Source: Tulasnella sp. 424
Lineage: Eukaryota > Basidiomycota > Agaricomycetes > Cantharellales > Tulasnellaceae
DNA: 64,000 nucleotides
Direction: 5' to 3'
NCBI GenBank assembly: GCA_019633425.1
Contig: WSUB01000078.1
Location: forward strand, 123,998-187,997
The notes under the pieces: model-generated
What the model was told of the DNA's origin: nothing
Seen by the model: the letters and a program-made list of their open reading frames with translations, nothing else
Databases searched by the model: none
Shown here: in pieces, positions 35,501 to 49,044 of the stretch
Numbering within the stretch: the stretch's first letter is position 1
How the letters are laid out: every line of letters starts with the position of its first letter
Made by a program: the position numbers and the translations under genes

Positions 35501-36114
35501 GTTTCCCTTTATCGGTCCGACTTGATCTCTTCGTTTGGTGGCACCTGAGGCTCTAATGGAGAGCCATTGCCCCAACTGGTGCCGATTGGTCCCCCGGGGG
35601 GGGGAGGATCAACTTCTGCAGAGCTATATGACCACCGGGAGTAGCACAAGTCCGGGGCTATTGACCAGGCAGGCTGGAAGTGCGCTGAGGTGGGTGGATT
35701 TAATACCCAAGCGTTTCTATACCTCGTCCGTAACCGAGGAGCACAGTTCCAAGGCCCCTTCCAATCCGCAAACACAAAAAAAACATAGCCAATGAAGTCT
35801 CCGAAAACACAGAGAGAGCAGGTGCAACCAGTGAGGCAGGCAAATGCAGGGCCGTATGGTACCTTCGTTGTCTCAACCAATCGGGTCGTGGGTCAAAATC
35901 GCTGACCGTCTTGGACTGAGAGGAGACTTCCCACAAGTAAGCGAGGTAAGTTATCAAGTGGCAACTCTCTTCGGCGTTTGTCAGCTCAAGTCAATGAAAA
36001 GCAATCCCAAATTCTTCGTGCTGTGCCATCTATGTACATACCAGAAGAGGAGAAAAAAACAAACCAAGAAAATTCCCCTTGCTAAAATGTAAAGCCCGTT
36101 TATACAAGATCTGA
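32531..36114. other. Long spacer, end of second duplication unit; no gene recognised
   Basis: The first part (to about 33850) is the diverged copy of the spacer right of copy B. From about 33900 to 36114 the sequence seems single-copy in this window. It has open frames of up to 123 codons, but none shows a family motif, splice partner or paralogue. A G-run (GGGGGGGGG) lies near 35600. I cannot name a gene here. Confidence 0.45.
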
Positions 36115-38205
36115 CTACACGGGATTATCTCCTTCTCGCTTCCTCGACGAGAACGGCGGTGCTTCCAAATCGTCCCGCTCCATGCGTACAGCTGGAGATT
36201 CTGAGTACGGCTTCGAAGGAGATCGATTATCCTTCTTTGACAGAATTGTAAGCTTTTGAGCTTCCACACTTGCAACCAAACTGAGAGACTCACATCAGCC
36301 CACCCTTCCAAATCGACTTTGACCTCGCTCTGGGTGATAGACTCGTCCTCTTCCTCTCTAAAGCTCTTCATTCCGGACACAGGTCCTTCGACGGTCTCGA
36401 TGCGTTCCGTCACGACCCCGATCGAGACGTTGGGAGTGTAAGATGGCCTGGTCCGAGCTGGGAAGATGACCGTGCCTCGGCCGTTACCAGTGTCCGGGAG
36501 CTACACGGTTTGGGTAAATGGAGGAGCTTAGTCATGGAGGAAGAAACGATTACCGACAGTTGGGAAGACTTACCGTCTGTCGTTGGAGTCGTCGCGATGC
36601 TGTGGTCTTGGAGAATTCGTAGGTTCCAGCACCGCCTTGACTGTGATCGTTGGTGGAGTTGAGTTTACGGCGGATTGTGAGGCGGCTGGTAATGGAGCGT
36701 CAACAGGCAGTGAGCCAGAACCACGACTAAGAGTCAGCTCTGGGTTCCACGGGGGAAGGAGCAGTAAGAGAGACTCACGAGTTCAACATAAACATCAGCG
36801 AGCAAACGTACATACCAGGCGTCATGCTCCCGAAAAAGACGAAAGAGAGGTTTTTGCCGCTCTATGGTAGTAGATTTCGAAAGTAAGCAACACCTCTCAT
36901 CCTCCCAATACCGAGAGGTGTAACACTCACCATTGCCAAATAAAGCGCCATATTTATCAACGCACAAAGTGCCGGTGGCAAGGCAGCCTCGACAGTCATT
37001 TTTCGAATTCGACGAAGGATGTCGTCCGTGTTCGAGCTGAAGCTCTTGCTGCCATGTCCTTCCAATTTCCATAGTGTAAGGCCAGTGATAGAGAAGTCCG
37101 TAACTAATAACAACAGCCGAAATTCAGTCAAAAGCTCGACAATACGGTAAGATGAATGCCATACGAAGGTTGATGGTGAGAGCGGGGATCACTAAAGAGG
37201 TTTAGGCCATCAGCGAGGGTGCTGGAGGAAGCGGAACGGTGAACGGTGATACTCACTGAACTTTTTAACAAGCGGGATGTTGTACGGATCAATGGCGATG
37301 CACGCGGAAACAAACCCGAACATCCCCAAACTTCCGAGCATCCCTAAACAGTTCGAACACGTTAGCAGGAGGGTTTTGACTAGCCGAAACAAACCACCGC
37401 CTGCTCACCTGTCAGAATACCAACGAGCACGAATATGTTCCGATCGTATAGCTTGTAACACCGGTGCGCAAAGAAGAGCTGAGAGGTGAAGACAGTGAGC
37501 TGACCGATTGGTGGACCAAGCCAGGCTTGCCAAGGGATGACAGCGAATCGCCTGAAAGTTGAATGAGCAAGGTAGGAAGGGAAATCAATTTGAGCTAAGG
37601 AAGCAAGGACAACCACGAAACGTTACCTGATGTCGCCGTAGCTAGCCGCAACACGAGAAGCAATCAGAACCCAGGGCAATAAATACGCAAGGCATGTGTT
37701 GCCACTCACTGCGCAGCGAACCAAATCCATTCAACGGACAGCATTATAGCCCAGTCAGTACTGCACAAAATAAATAAAGGGTAACGCCTCATTCAGCTTC
37801 CAAGTCTGTTTTGAAAAGGTGGAAACCGGCCAGGGATAGAGTGCATGCGGCACTCACAGGAACAATACCATGCACGTCAAAACGAGGGCGAATCGTCCCC
37901 TTGACTCGTATCCAAATTCTGAGAAATATCTCGCAAATTGGACAAGTAGGACACCCTGTTACCGTTGTGTGCATGAATAAACAGCGTTTTCTGGACGTCC
38001 ACAGAAAATAATTGTCTAGACATACCATCATGAAAGAAACACTGACAAGAGCCAGGAACCTGAGATAACGATAGTAAGTGACAGAGAAAGCAAGACACGA
38101 TGGAATTACTAACCATGGACCGAAAGAGCCAGCTGGTGCAGCTTGGGTTGATTGAACCACTGCATCAATCAAGGCATCTGGTCTACCGATGACTGGGGTA
38201 ATCAT
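36115..38205 (-). CDS. DUF6534 seven-span membrane protein, copy E
   Basis: The start is MITPVIGRPDALIDAVVQST, exon 1 ending GSFGPW. Pieces in order: FLALVSVSFMMV, LVQFARYFSEFGYESRGRFA, TDWAIMLSVEWIWFAAQ, IGQLTVFTSQLFFAHRCYKL, MLGSLGMFGFVSACIAIDPY, then the signature TDFSITGLTLWKLEGHGSKS, NTDDILRRIRKMTVEAALPP and MTPGMYVCSLMFMLNS. The tail is KLNSTNDHSQGGAG, RPSYTPNVSIGVVTERIETV, QSEVKVDLEGWAD. After one more intron the last exon reads KDNRSPSKPYSESPAVRMER and ends REGDNPV. The E/F subtype differs from A-D in the tail. Function unknown; receptor-like topology. Confidence 0.83.
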
Positions 38206-39949
38206 CGTCTCGCTCGTAGAAAAAGAGGGGGAGAAAGGGAGAAAGAATGTATATGATGACGAAGTTGGTGGGGTCTCAAGCTCGGGTGACGGTGCTACCC
38301 AAAGATATGTACGAGGGGGCGTAGAAGCTGTACAAGGTGGTTCGCTCCTCTCGACTGAAGCAGTCGAGTTGACAGCACTATATACTGGGTATCGAGTGGA
38401 GGAGGGGCGATGAGACGACGAAAATGAGCCATAAGCGAAAATAATTCAAGCATTTAAACGCTTGGTCGTTCGGGGTAGGGGAGCAGACGCAAGGTTCTCG
38501 CCGAGGACCGAGGCAATGGACTGGTGTGATTGGTCATAGGTTCTCGACCCTGAGATAGGGCCATCGAAGCCTCCCTCATTTTCGGATTGCTTGGCGGAAA
38601 GCCGATGAGACATCCGAGTTCCTGTCCGCAAATACAGTATGTCCGAATTGGATCTCTTTGGCGTTCCATGGGTGCTCGTCCGAGCCACCGGTCAAAGTCT
38701 TGGTTTGGTCGTGATTTCGACGAGAGGATAGGATAGCCTTGATCTGTTGCTGTCTCAGAGGTCCCCGGAGCTTGGAACTCCGTCCCTTAGACGCTTGTGC
38801 TTTGTCTCGAGTCGGCTCCGGGAAGTGGAGGCCTTTGCAGTACAAGACAAGCCACAGAGACAGCCATTCAATTGCAACCCCCCTGAACTTATTCACTCCT
38901 GCCATTTCAACCTGAGTCCCCGTCCTGTGCCCACGGCCAAGGGATTTCCAATCTCGTTAGTTCCGGGCCTGGCTCTGGAGCGAATTGGCAAGGAACCCAT
39001 CGCGTTTCGGAGAACTTGCAGATGTAGCGAAAGCCCGAGACTTCCGGCAACCTGTGAACAGTACTATCCTAAAGAGAAGTCCGCGGTCTCTAAAAGCACT
39101 TTGAATGGGCCTCGAGCTCGGGATATGACAGCGCGCTGTTAGACTCGTTCAATGCTGCGTATATTAATTAAGGAGCGGCCGCGTTGCAACGTAAATACCG
39201 CTCCCATAGAATCCTCTCAATTTGGTCCACTCCTATCGCCAGCCTCCATTGGTCGAGTAGGATCGCTCGGAACGCCCCCTCTCGGCCGTCCCCTCCCCGG
39301 CTCGCCGAGCAACACCAAGACGGACAAATGCGTGAATACGGTTAGCCAGATTCAGCGGACCTGCGTGGGTCTCAAGAACACTTAAAATATGGCATATACA
39401 GCTCATGATCACCTCTTAGATCTATACTAGGAACGCAGCAGACAAGCCGCCAGATGAAACCTTTTTACCCCTTGTTGCGACCGAAAAGTGTTAGAACCGA
39501 ACTAACCGCGGGCCTTGTGATAATCACTGGGTCGTCTCACTCGTTACAAGACTCCAGACCACAAAAGGATCTGACGTCAACATCGCGTTCCTCGAACCGC
39601 TTCTTTTTTCATCCGCCGGACGAGATGAGGTGATCTCTTGAGGGGGATGGTATCTTAAGAGTCTTTTGGTGGCCGCTCCTCAGGGTTTACCTACCCTCGG
39701 ACACGCGGCAATTCAATAGACCTGCGTGGACGAGACAACCAAGCTGAGTTCATCGCAGCTTCCTGCCACCTTGGACCACAGTACTTATTCCGGTTTTGAC
39801 TTGCAGCAGACAGAGTTGAACGGAGCTATCCGAAAGAGGAAAATGCCGCACGACAACGAAGGAAAACGACCTCCGTGTATTTGTGTTTTGTACACTTTTC
39901 AAGAATAATGATTATATATATCACTACGATAGAATAGCTCCTGGAGGTT
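38206..39949. other. Spacer between copy E and a relic gene
   Basis: Parts of this spacer recur at 42746-44200, right of copy F (for example 38440-38580 and 42985-43110, and 39530-39640 and 44060-44165). A TGACGTCA palindrome at 39572-39579 is kept in the copy at 44101-44108. No gene is recognised. Confidence 0.5.
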
Positions 39950-40049
39950 CTCGGAAGGCACAGTCAATGATGAAGGTTCGGGGTATACCGAAAGTGGCTT
40001 GGAAGACTGAATGGTAATCGGCTGGGCCGGATTCATTTCTGCTCGGCAG

Positions 40050-40380
40050 GAAAAGGAGAGGCTAATTAAGAGAGATTACATCAGCAACTCCGTCTACCCC
40101 GTCAGTGCATTGCCACACATCCACGGTCGCAAGATGAACGTTCATTACCCACCAATTGAAACTTGTTAAGGCTAGCCCGGCGACCGTGCCGTCGGATCGT
40201 TGTTATCGTCGTCCGGAGCTTCGACCCCGCAACTCACATTCTTCTTCGCTTCCTTGAGCTCGTCCACAATACCGTTGAACACCAAGGTCCGAAGACCGAC
40301 TGGTCACGGTTCAGGGACGACAACGATTTGACGAGATTCCCCAGATGGGAGAGGGGGGGGGGATACCGCTGTCGTTAGAA
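40050..40380 (-). pseudogene. Relic 3' end of a ninth, G-type DUF6534 gene
   Basis: Read on the minus strand, this segment matches the last exons of copies G and H. It contains a VVDE-like stretch as FNGIVDELKEAKKN, an Asp-rich APDDDNNDPT and the flanking sequence ATGAACGTTCAT, which also occurs just after the penultimate exon of G and H. In-frame stops and the absence of all membrane-coding exons show that it is a remnant. Its position right of copy E mirrors copy G right of copy F, so an E-type plus G-type pair was duplicated and this G-type member then lost. Confidence 0.65.
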
Positions 40381-40646
40381 AACAGCCAACAAAAGAAGGG
40401 GCAGCAGTATGGCTTAGAAGGAGCGTCTTACGTCGCATGGCCTTCGCTTACATTTACGTCTCTGGGCAGGACTGTCGGTTAGTTGACGAAAGTTGCCGTC
40501 TCTGCTCTGATAACCTTTCATTGGACCAAAACAGTACAAATGCGATATGGAAGCCTGCCATGAGCCGTGTGGCCAACATACGCGCTAGGAGAAACCAAGG
40601 GGAACCTCTATTTTCCTCGCACAAGATGTTTACACCGGAATCCCTG

Positions 40647-42745
40647 CTATGTCGCACGTCCTCCATCTCTCTTCGTCTTCGAGAATGGTGGTTCCTCCAA
40701 GTCATCGCGTCCGATGCGTACAGGCGGTGATTCCGCATACGGCTTTGAAGGAGATCGTTCATGCTTCTTTCACAAAATGCCCGTCAGCTCAGGAGGTTCG
40801 TATTGGCTCTAAAATCGAGATACCCACATCAGCCCAACCTTCTAAATCGACCTTGACCTCGCTTTGATCAAGAGACTCGTCCTCCTCTTCCCTGAAGCTC
40901 TTCATTCCGGCCACGGGTCCTTCCACGGTCTCGATCCGTTCGGTTACGACGCCGATCGAGACGTTAGGGGTGTAAGCTGGCTTGTTCCGCGTTGAGAAGA
41001 CGATATTGCCTCGGCCGTTGCCTGTGTCCGGAAGCTAGACATTGAATTGGGTAAGTTGGCCGTGGGTAAAGCGGCGGTTGTTCGCGTCGAGGTGGACTCA
41101 CTGTCTGTCGTTGAACACGCCGAGACGCAGTGACCCTAGTGGAGAATTCATACGTCCCAGCTCCATTTTGACTTTGGTCGTTGCTAGAGTTGAGCTTCCT
41201 GCGGATCGTGAGACGGCTGATAGTGATACGGTATGGAGGTGAGGCAGAGTCAGTTTCGGGTTCCGGTCATGGGGAGGATGCGGAGGACAAACTTACGAGT
41301 TCAGCATGAACATCAACGAGCAAACGTACATACTAGGCGTCATGATTCCGAAGAAAGTAAAGGCCAGATTCTTGTTCCCCTATATTTATGGATACTAGAT
41401 GTGAGCGACATATTTTGTCTCCGATGCTACCACCGTCCTCAATCCCCGCAGAAAGGATACTTACCGTTCCCAAATAGAATGACATATTCAACAGCGCGCA
41501 AATTGCTGGTGGTAGGGCAGCCTCGACAGTCATCTTTCGGATTCGGCGAAGGATATCGTCGGTGTTGCTACTGAAGCTCTTGCCATTGTGCCCTTCAAGC
41601 TTCAACAGCGTGAGGCCGGTAATCGAGAAGTCCGTGACTAGTGGCAAAGGGGGCAAGTAAGTCACAAGCTCGCCGATGAGATGATAGGAAGTGCCATACG
41701 GAGGTTGATGGCGAGAGCAGGGGCGGCTGAGAAGTCGATCATCAGCAGGAGCTTGCGGGTCGCAGGGAAACGGGGTGGCACTCACTGAATTTTCTAACAA
41801 ATGGAAAATTATATGGATCTGTTGCAACACTTGTGGCCACGAGGATGAACATTCCCAAGCTAGACAGCATTCCTACTCATTCCAAAAACACTCAAGTAAG
41901 ACCACTCTTGAAAGAAAATGAGATCGAGCTAAGCGGGTCTCACCGGCCAGTATACCAGCATACACAAACTTGTTGCGATCGTAAAGCTTGTAACACCGAT
42001 GCGCAAAAAACAGTTGGGAGACAAAAACGGTGAGCTGGCCGATCGGTGGACCAATCCAGCATTGCCAAGGGATGATAACGAATCGCCTAGACGTCGTTGA
42101 GAAAAATATAGTCAGTATGGACTGACGATCGGCTGGCAAAACCACGGGGATCTCACCTGACATCACCGTAGCTTGTCACAGCACATAACGCAATTCAGAT
42201 TTGAGACAATCAAAGTATACTTCGGCTTTGACTTACTGCTCGGCGAACCAGTCCCATTCAGCGGACACTATTATCGACCAGTCAACCCTGTCGTAAAAAG
42301 CACACAATGAGTGTTGTTCAACTCTCAGGTCTTTCGAAAGAAGGTGGAAACCGGTCAGGGCGAGGGTGCGTGAGGCACTTACAGGAGCAATACCATACAC
42401 GCTATAACGAGGGCGAATCTTCCCTTCGACTCGTATCCAAATGCGGAGAAATATCTCACAAACTGAACAACTAAGACGCCCTGTTTACATCGTCGTAAAG
42501 GGTCGTGGTAACCGGTGAGTGAGTACCAATTTCGTGGATGTGCATGTGTAGTCGTACCATCATGACGGAGAGAAAGACCAGGGCCAAGAACCTAACCAAG
42601 GTAATAGTGAAGGGACTCAATGATCGATTCGGTAGAAAAGGAAAACCACTAACCATGGACCGTAAGAGCCAGCTGGCGCAGCTTGGGTTGATTGAGCCAC
42701 TGCATCAATCAATGCATCTGGTCTCCCAATGACCGGAGTAAACAT
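40647..42745 (-). CDS. DUF6534 seven-span membrane protein, copy F (paralogue of E)
   Basis: The start MFTPVIGRPDALIDAVAQST leads to GSYGPW. Core pieces: FLALVFLSVMMV, LVVQFVRYFSAFGYESKGRF, IGQLTVFVSQLFFAHRCYKL, MLSSLGMFILVATSVATDPY, the signature TDFSITGLTLLKLEGHNGKS, NTDDILRRIRKMTVEAALPP and MTPSMYVCSLMFMLNS. The tail has KVDLEGWAD followed, after an intron, by HERSPSKPYAESPPVRIGRD and an end at DGGRAT. It is collinear with copy E throughout, including the last intron, so the whole gene was duplicated. Splice sites look intact and no disabling change was found. Function unknown. Confidence 0.83.
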
Positions 42746-44560
42746 TATCTCGCTCGTAATCAAAGGGTAGTGTAAGAGATGAAAGAATGTCGGGGACGGA
42801 TTGGGACGTCTCAAGCTTGCCTCCAAAGGATTTATATGGGTTGTGGCAAAGAAACGTCTAACGTGGCGCAACACTCTCGATTTGAGCAGTGAAGTCGACC
42901 GGGCTATGTACGAGAAAAGAGCCGAGTTTGGGAGGGGAGGGGACGAATCGACGAAGAAATGGAACAAAAATTCAAAATAATTGAAGCATTTAACGCTTGG
43001 CTGGTTGGGTGGACATGGAGCCGTAGGAGTCTCACCGAGGACCGAGGCATTGGTACCGTCACGATTGGTCGTCCCGCTTAGACCCTGAGAGAGGGTCATC
43101 GGAGCCTCGCACAATTTTTAACCGCTTGGCTGTTAGTTCATGAGACAACCCACTCCTTGTGTATCCGTTCATCCACTAAGTACTACGAGCGCTCTTTTGA
43201 CCTCTACGGGCTGCAGGACGTCTATAGAAATAACTGCTTCAAGTCCTGACCCGGCAGTACTCAATGCACCGTCAGGGAGTCATCCTGTCCAACGTGCCGC
43301 ACCGCGGTAGGCTGGATCCGCCGGAGTAGCGGCACATGGAAGTCCGTCCCTCAAATCGCTCTCGAGTTGCTGGTCTTGGGTCGGTCCCGTGGTGGTCGTA
43401 AGTCAAAGCCACAAACACCTGTCTCGAGCAGTCGGCAACCATTCAATTGTCCAGTCCCTTAATTCCTTTAACGCATTAACTCCTATCAAGGCCATCGATG
43501 CACCTCGCCGCTCTCATCCACGACCAATAGAATTGCAATTTCCTCTGCCAAGCTTCCCGAACTCACTGGGAAGCTGATTGGCGGGTAAAAGTTTGGCGTT
43601 TGGGAAACATCCGATATGCCTAAAGCCCCTGACCTGCTAAGGTTAGTCCACTAGTGGCTTCAGCAAGAGAATGGTGAGCTCCGTAGAATGAACCAGTGGC
43701 GTGTTTGAACATGGTTTGCATATTGTCAGGATCAGCAGTGTCCAGAGGATTCAATTCAGAAGCTCGTGCTCCAAGTTTTCTGCGCCACAATTACACGGTC
43801 GTTTTCAGCCCGTGCTATTCCCATCGTACCGTCCCATCGGTGAAGAACTTGGATATCCCTCAAGACATCGATCCCTTCTTTTATCGACACCCAGATGGAT
43901 CTAGGTAGCTCCCCGGACCTCCGTTGGGTTTCAGCGCACCGAAAAATATATTCAAGACCAGTCCATATGCTATCAGGTCTCGGGTCTATCATGGTACCTT
44001 GCGAATGAGACGTCTTGCAAGGCGGGACCGTACGTTGGTGATTTGTACGTAACACGCGTTGTAATCACTAGCGCGTCTCATTTCACGCTTAAAAGGGAGC
44101 TGACGTCAACTTTGTGTCTCTCGAGCCGCTTCATCTTTCACCCGCCGTTCGAGACCGAGTGACCTTCGGAGACTGAGTTAGCGCCAAGGTCTCTGATGAC
44201 GGCTGCCTCCACTCGGGGCATCCCGTTCCAGCACATACTTCAGCATGGCGCTATAGGGTCGAGCAACGTGCACGTGATGCCCCAAAAGCCGAGTACATTG
44301 CGTCTGCCCTCCAGCCAGAATTCCCATTGTGTTTTCAAGTTCCTACAGAGACAGGTTCGAACGAAGGATGCAAGGATGCGATAACAATTGAGGAAGAACG
44401 AAGGGAGAGGGGTAAGAGTTACGGTAATCTGAAGGGAATGCGTGTATCGTCCCATAATTAGATCGTGTCGAGGTACAAGGATTAGAATATTATCGCTACA
44501 CTTAAAAGGACCCGGAAGCGTCGTCACTGTATTAGACTTTTTGGCGTGTCGTCCGAAGCC
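42746..44560. other. Spacer between copies F and G
   Basis: It contains the diverged duplicate of the spacer right of copy E and a TGACGTCA palindrome at 44101-44108. It holds the promoter of copy F and the 3' flank of copy G. No gene is recognised. Confidence 0.5.
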
Positions 44561-46741
44561 CTAGGCGACGGTGGAGGTTCGGGAGTCCGCCGGCTGCGTA
44601 TCGAGGCTGGCTTTGAGCAGGGTGATCCTGGCCGAGCTTCGTCCTACCCATCGAGAAATTACATCATCAACTCTGTCCGCCCTGGCTAGATGCCCACGGC
44701 CCCCAAAATGAACGTTCATTACTTACCCCCCATCGATCCAAATCCACTCGAAGCCCTTTATGGCTAGTTCCGGGGGTCGTCGGTTCGTCGTCGTCGTCGT
44801 CATCTCCGGACCTGCGGCCGTATAATTCAGGTCCCTGGCTTCCTTCAACCCTTTCATCCACGACGCCCATTGAAGCATTCGCGGCGAAGGTAGGGCCGGT
44901 TATTGGCGCGAAGACGATGGTGGTTCGGCGCGATTCCTGGGATTGGGCGAAGTGGGGGGTATGGTTGTCAGCGGAAACAGCCGCGCCGCCAAGAAGAGAA
45001 GAGGGCGAAATGAAACCCAAAAGGAATAATTGAGTAAAAAGATGGAGTATTGAATTGAGATCGGTATGACTAACCGTCTGCCGGGCTTTGCTGCCCGATC
45101 CCAAGACATTCGACAACTCGAATCCAATATCGTAAGGCCCTCCTCCTTCATTGGGGGCATTGAACTTCTGGCGGATCGAACGTCGTCTAGATGGCGGAGA
45201 ATCGGTGATAAGGACAAGCAGAGGACAGGTAGTTCAGTCAGCAGATGCAATGTGGGTGCTGCTGGGGGATGGGTGGCTTCGAAAGCCACTCACGAATTCA
45301 ATGTGAACAACAACGAGCAAACGTATAAACTAGGCGTGATGATCCCGAACGCGGTGTAGGCGAGATTCTTTCCGTTCTATAAAACATCAAGTCGTTGTTA
45401 GCAAGGCGTGTTTGGGGTTTGGCTAACTCCTGTGACGGCAAAGCAATATTGAAGGAAAAGAGGGAAAAGGATGCTCTCACTGTTTCCAAGTACACCAGCA
45501 CATTCAACAATGCGCATATCGCCGGAGGTACCGCCGCTTCGATGGTTAAATTTCGGAGTCTATGGAGAACGTCGTCCGTATTGGCACTGTAGCTTTGGCC
45601 ACCGCGTAATCCTAACTTCCACAGTGTGAGACCAGCAATGGCGAGGTCGGTCGCTAGGTAAGTCAGAACTTCGTTAGCGAAAGATAGGGTAGCGAGATAT
45701 TTTGTTGCGGCAACACGTACCTAGATTCACGCAGCATGCGGGTATAGCTGCAAGTGTTGCCGAAAAAGAATAAGCAGACTTGATCAAGGTGAATAAGGCA
45801 AGAATGTGAAGGCTTACTCAGGCTCCTGCCAAGTACAATGTTAAAGGGATCCGTCGCCACAACGACTCCGACCATGATGAACAACGCCAGACTGGTAAAC
45901 ATCCCTAGTCATACGCAACCTTAGTCAGTTTATGTAGCTCACTGGGTACGTGGAAGGGGATGGCCACAGAAACACGCATACCGAATAGAAGACCGCCGAA
46001 GATGAGCTTGTTCCGGTGATACAAGGTGTAACAACGATGTGCAAAGAACAACTGCGATATGAATGCGGTGACTTGGCCAATGATTGGTGTTAACCATGCT
46101 TCCCAGGGTACTTCCGCGAACGCCCTACAAAATGGGGTTAGAGAGAGCGTAGAAATGGAGGAAAGGGCCCGAATTACCTGTAGTCACCAAAACTAGACGT
46201 CGTAATCCCTCTCAGCCTCCACTTCCATGGGCAGGGGAAGGCTACTCACCGTGCAACAAACCAAACCCATGAAACGTTCAAAATGGCTATCCATTGTGTC
46301 CTGGATTGTTAAATGAAGAATATGGTCAGGGTGTATGGTTTCAAGTGCTTAAGTGACGGGCCCGAAAAGGCTCACAACATCAATAAGATGGAAAGCACCA
46401 CCACCGTAAACAAGCCCCGCGACTCAAACCCGAAGGTGGAGAAGTATCGTGTAGCTTGAGATGTTACGATTCCCTACAATTGGGTCACTTGAAGTTTGAG
46501 AGAGTAACCACCAAGGCCCCACAGAAAACTCGAACGCACCGCCATAAGCGTAAGAGCCATTAAACCTACTAACCTATACAATGAAACGACAAAGAATGCA
46601 CGTCAATATACTATAACGCGACGACGCATCAACTCGCTAGGTATCTCACCAAGGACCATACCACCCCACGGGATTATTCTTTGCATTGTCAATAGCATAG
46701 TCAATCGCTGAGGGACCCTTGCCAATGACCGGGTCCATCAT
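44561..46741 (-). CDS. DUF6534 seven-span membrane protein, copy G
   Basis: The start MMDPVIGKGPSAIDYAIDNA leads to WYGPW. Core pieces: LVGLMALTLMAV, TRYFSTFGFESRGLFTVVVL, TQWIAILNVSWVWFVA, IGQVTAFISQLFFAHRCYTL, MLFTSLALFIMVGVVVATDP, then TDLAIAGLTLWKLGLRGGQS, NTDDVLHRLRNLTIEAAVPP, ITPSLYVCSLLFTLNS. The tail is IRQKFNAPNEGGGPYD, TTIVFAPITGPTFAANAS, an Asp-run GDDDDDDEP, and GLRVDLDRWG. A last small exon ends LDTQPADSRTSTVA with TAG at 44561-44563. It is the left member of the 4.7 kb tandem duplication, and copy H is more than 95% alike by eye. The stop codon lies exactly at the duplication edge. Function unknown. Confidence 0.83.
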
Positions 46742-49044
46742 TGCTGGTCGCCTGGAGGTAAGTTTGCTGGGCACCACACTACTTGGCAACGTTGAATTAG
46801 ATACCCTAAACGCAGAACGTCGGGTAAGGAATTACCCGGAGACTGGTGTCAGGGCAGCCGCCAGAGAGAGTTTGGTCTAAAAGTCCCGTGCTTTGACTTT
46901 GAGATAAGTATGCCACCGATTGCGTTGTTCGCATCCAAGCAAGGAAGGATGAGGAGGGGAAGGGGAAGGGTGGCCAGACAGGCGAAAAAGTTCTGCCATT
47001 TGTGAGACAGGTCGCGGAGCAAGTTCCAATTTCGGTCCCTCGGCGGCATATTTGATTACACCATCATCGGGTCCCTGAATTGTCCGAAGGTCCACGGTCA
47101 CATCCACGGTGGCGGAGCCGTCTGTGATGAGACAAATAACACCACGCGCACTCGTGACCAGATCGCGAGCAGGAGCGATAAGGTGGAAATTTTGATTGCC
47201 AAAGGTAGTCCCAAATGATACGCCCTAATCCTCTAGATCTGCTACCTTTCTGATTAGAGTCCTTAATTATAGCAGCGCGGAATAATACTTCTTCAACGAT
47301 GTCGGTTCTCGAGGAAGGTTCCGTTGCCTGTTACAGGTACCCGACTTATACCGTGTTCCTAAGGCATGTTCAATTGTTGCGTCCAATTGAGATCTTCTGA
47401 CTCCAACGCGGGCCACTACATCACTCGTCCTATCGGCCATTCCAACCAATCGAGAACATACCAAAACAGCGGTGGAAACGAGACCAGCCATCCAATCCAG
47501 CTTTACTTTGAGGCGTGGGATGCAGGAGCTGCATGTCACCCGTCTAATTTCGAACCCCGCTGGTTTGTTCCTATAACAAATTATGATCCCTACATTACTC
47601 CCGATTTCACTCGCCGCAATATTTCTTTAATATATCCTTTCAATATCTTTCCTTGTTCGTCATTTGGAACAAGTGGAACGCCGCTGAGACGGTACGAGGG
47701 GGTGCTCCGAGTCATTCGCATCGAGCTCTTGGTGGAGGCTGAGATATGACCTTTAAAGTTACTGCAATACTTCTCGTGTCCCGTTCCAAGGGGTGCTTAG
47801 TGTGGCTCATAGCCTCGCATTCCGTGACGTTCATCTCTGGAAGCCTCAGACGTTGAGGTCGGTGGGGTAGGAAGAATACGAGCAACGAGTTTGTTTACTG
47901 TGCCTCACGTTCGCTCCCTTTTGAGCCCTGGCAAGACTGTCTTTGTGATGCTTCCTAAACTGGTCAAGAGATGATATTTGCTATCAAGGAATGGGTACGG
48001 AAAGGGAAGTCGCATTTGGACTTGAGTCCCCGTCCGCAATTTGGATACAAAACGAAGGAGTCCGAGCAGACTTCTTATCATGGTGGCCTCGACTCATATC
48101 CAGACACTAATTTTTACTGCTTGGCTCTTGGCGTGTTCTCTCGGCACAACCTCGGCTAATTGATGGGAACACAACGCATGCGAGGGGCTGGATTTAATGC
48201 CTCGTCAAGCCAAAGAGGAGGCAATGTTTCACCGGACATATAACATTGGCTGTCTATTGTTGATTTCATGTCCTGGCCATCCGCGGTATTTTTGCCACCT
48301 GCTCCCCGGTTGAGGCTTTATTGCACGCGTTTGGCGTGCACAGCCCCACAGACACATCAGCTCTGCCTCACCAGTTGGTATTTATTATCCTCCTCTTAGT
48401 CGCTCTCTGTGCTGCTGTGCATATTTCAGCTCTGCTGCACGGGTCGGAGCCTGAGCCCACAAGGATTTCAAACTACCAATATCCCCAAACAAGAGAGCCA
48501 AAGGTAAGAGGCACGTCGGGGTTAGCCAGCGGCAATAATTGAACGCTTATCTTTCCGTGTAGCCAGCTGAGAGCTGAAATACAAGAAAACATCGGTGCTT
48601 GAGGAATGCAAAGTGAACGGTACCCAGCTCGTTCGGCTCCTCGACTCCATTCGCGGTTCGCAATAAATCCCAAGAGTCGGGGCGACTTGTTGACGGTGCG
48701 CGCTCCCTTTCTATGCCACCAGCAGTGTTTAAAAATGAATTCATTAGCCGTATGAATTAGAGGGTCGCCAGTCCTACAAGGCGAAAGGGAAGCCGTTTCG
48801 ATTGACCGTCTTTCATGCACGGGTGAGTCTTAGATCAACCTGTCCCGATATTCCCGTCACCGTAACCTCGTCGAGTTATTTGATAGATCGTCGCCATCCC
48901 CATCCTTCTATTCATCATCGTCACGCAACTCTGTTCACAACCGCACTCTGCACCAAGTCAGTCTGACAATTGCAACGACCGCCTCAAAAGTGCAAAGTGT
49001 CTCTGCTCGTCAAAGTCATCGCCGCATTGTATCTAGCACTTGAG
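46742..49044. other. Spacer right of copy G (duplicated at 51475-53804)
   Basis: It contains short open frames, some of them kept in both copies of the duplication (for example a hydrophobic stretch LVFIILLLVALCAAVHISAL near 48370-48440 and 53125-53195). They lack a matching ATG and I do not call them genes. The last part is the promoter side of the kinase leader. Confidence 0.45.

Noticed and set aside
34000..36000. Possible gene remnant in the long spacer (frames near 34739-35550)
   Set aside because: Several open frames in a row suggested a decayed gene, but I could not recognise any family or assemble a spliced frame.
44800..44812. TCG-repeat as a regulatory microsatellite
   Set aside because: It encodes the aspartate run in the tail of copies G and H; its length difference between copies is ordinary slippage.
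48321..48542. Hydrophobic frame conserved at 53076-53297
   Set aside because: It lacks an ATG in the shared part and the two copies differ by frameshifts at the ends; it is part of a recent 4.7 kb duplication, so similarity is expected.
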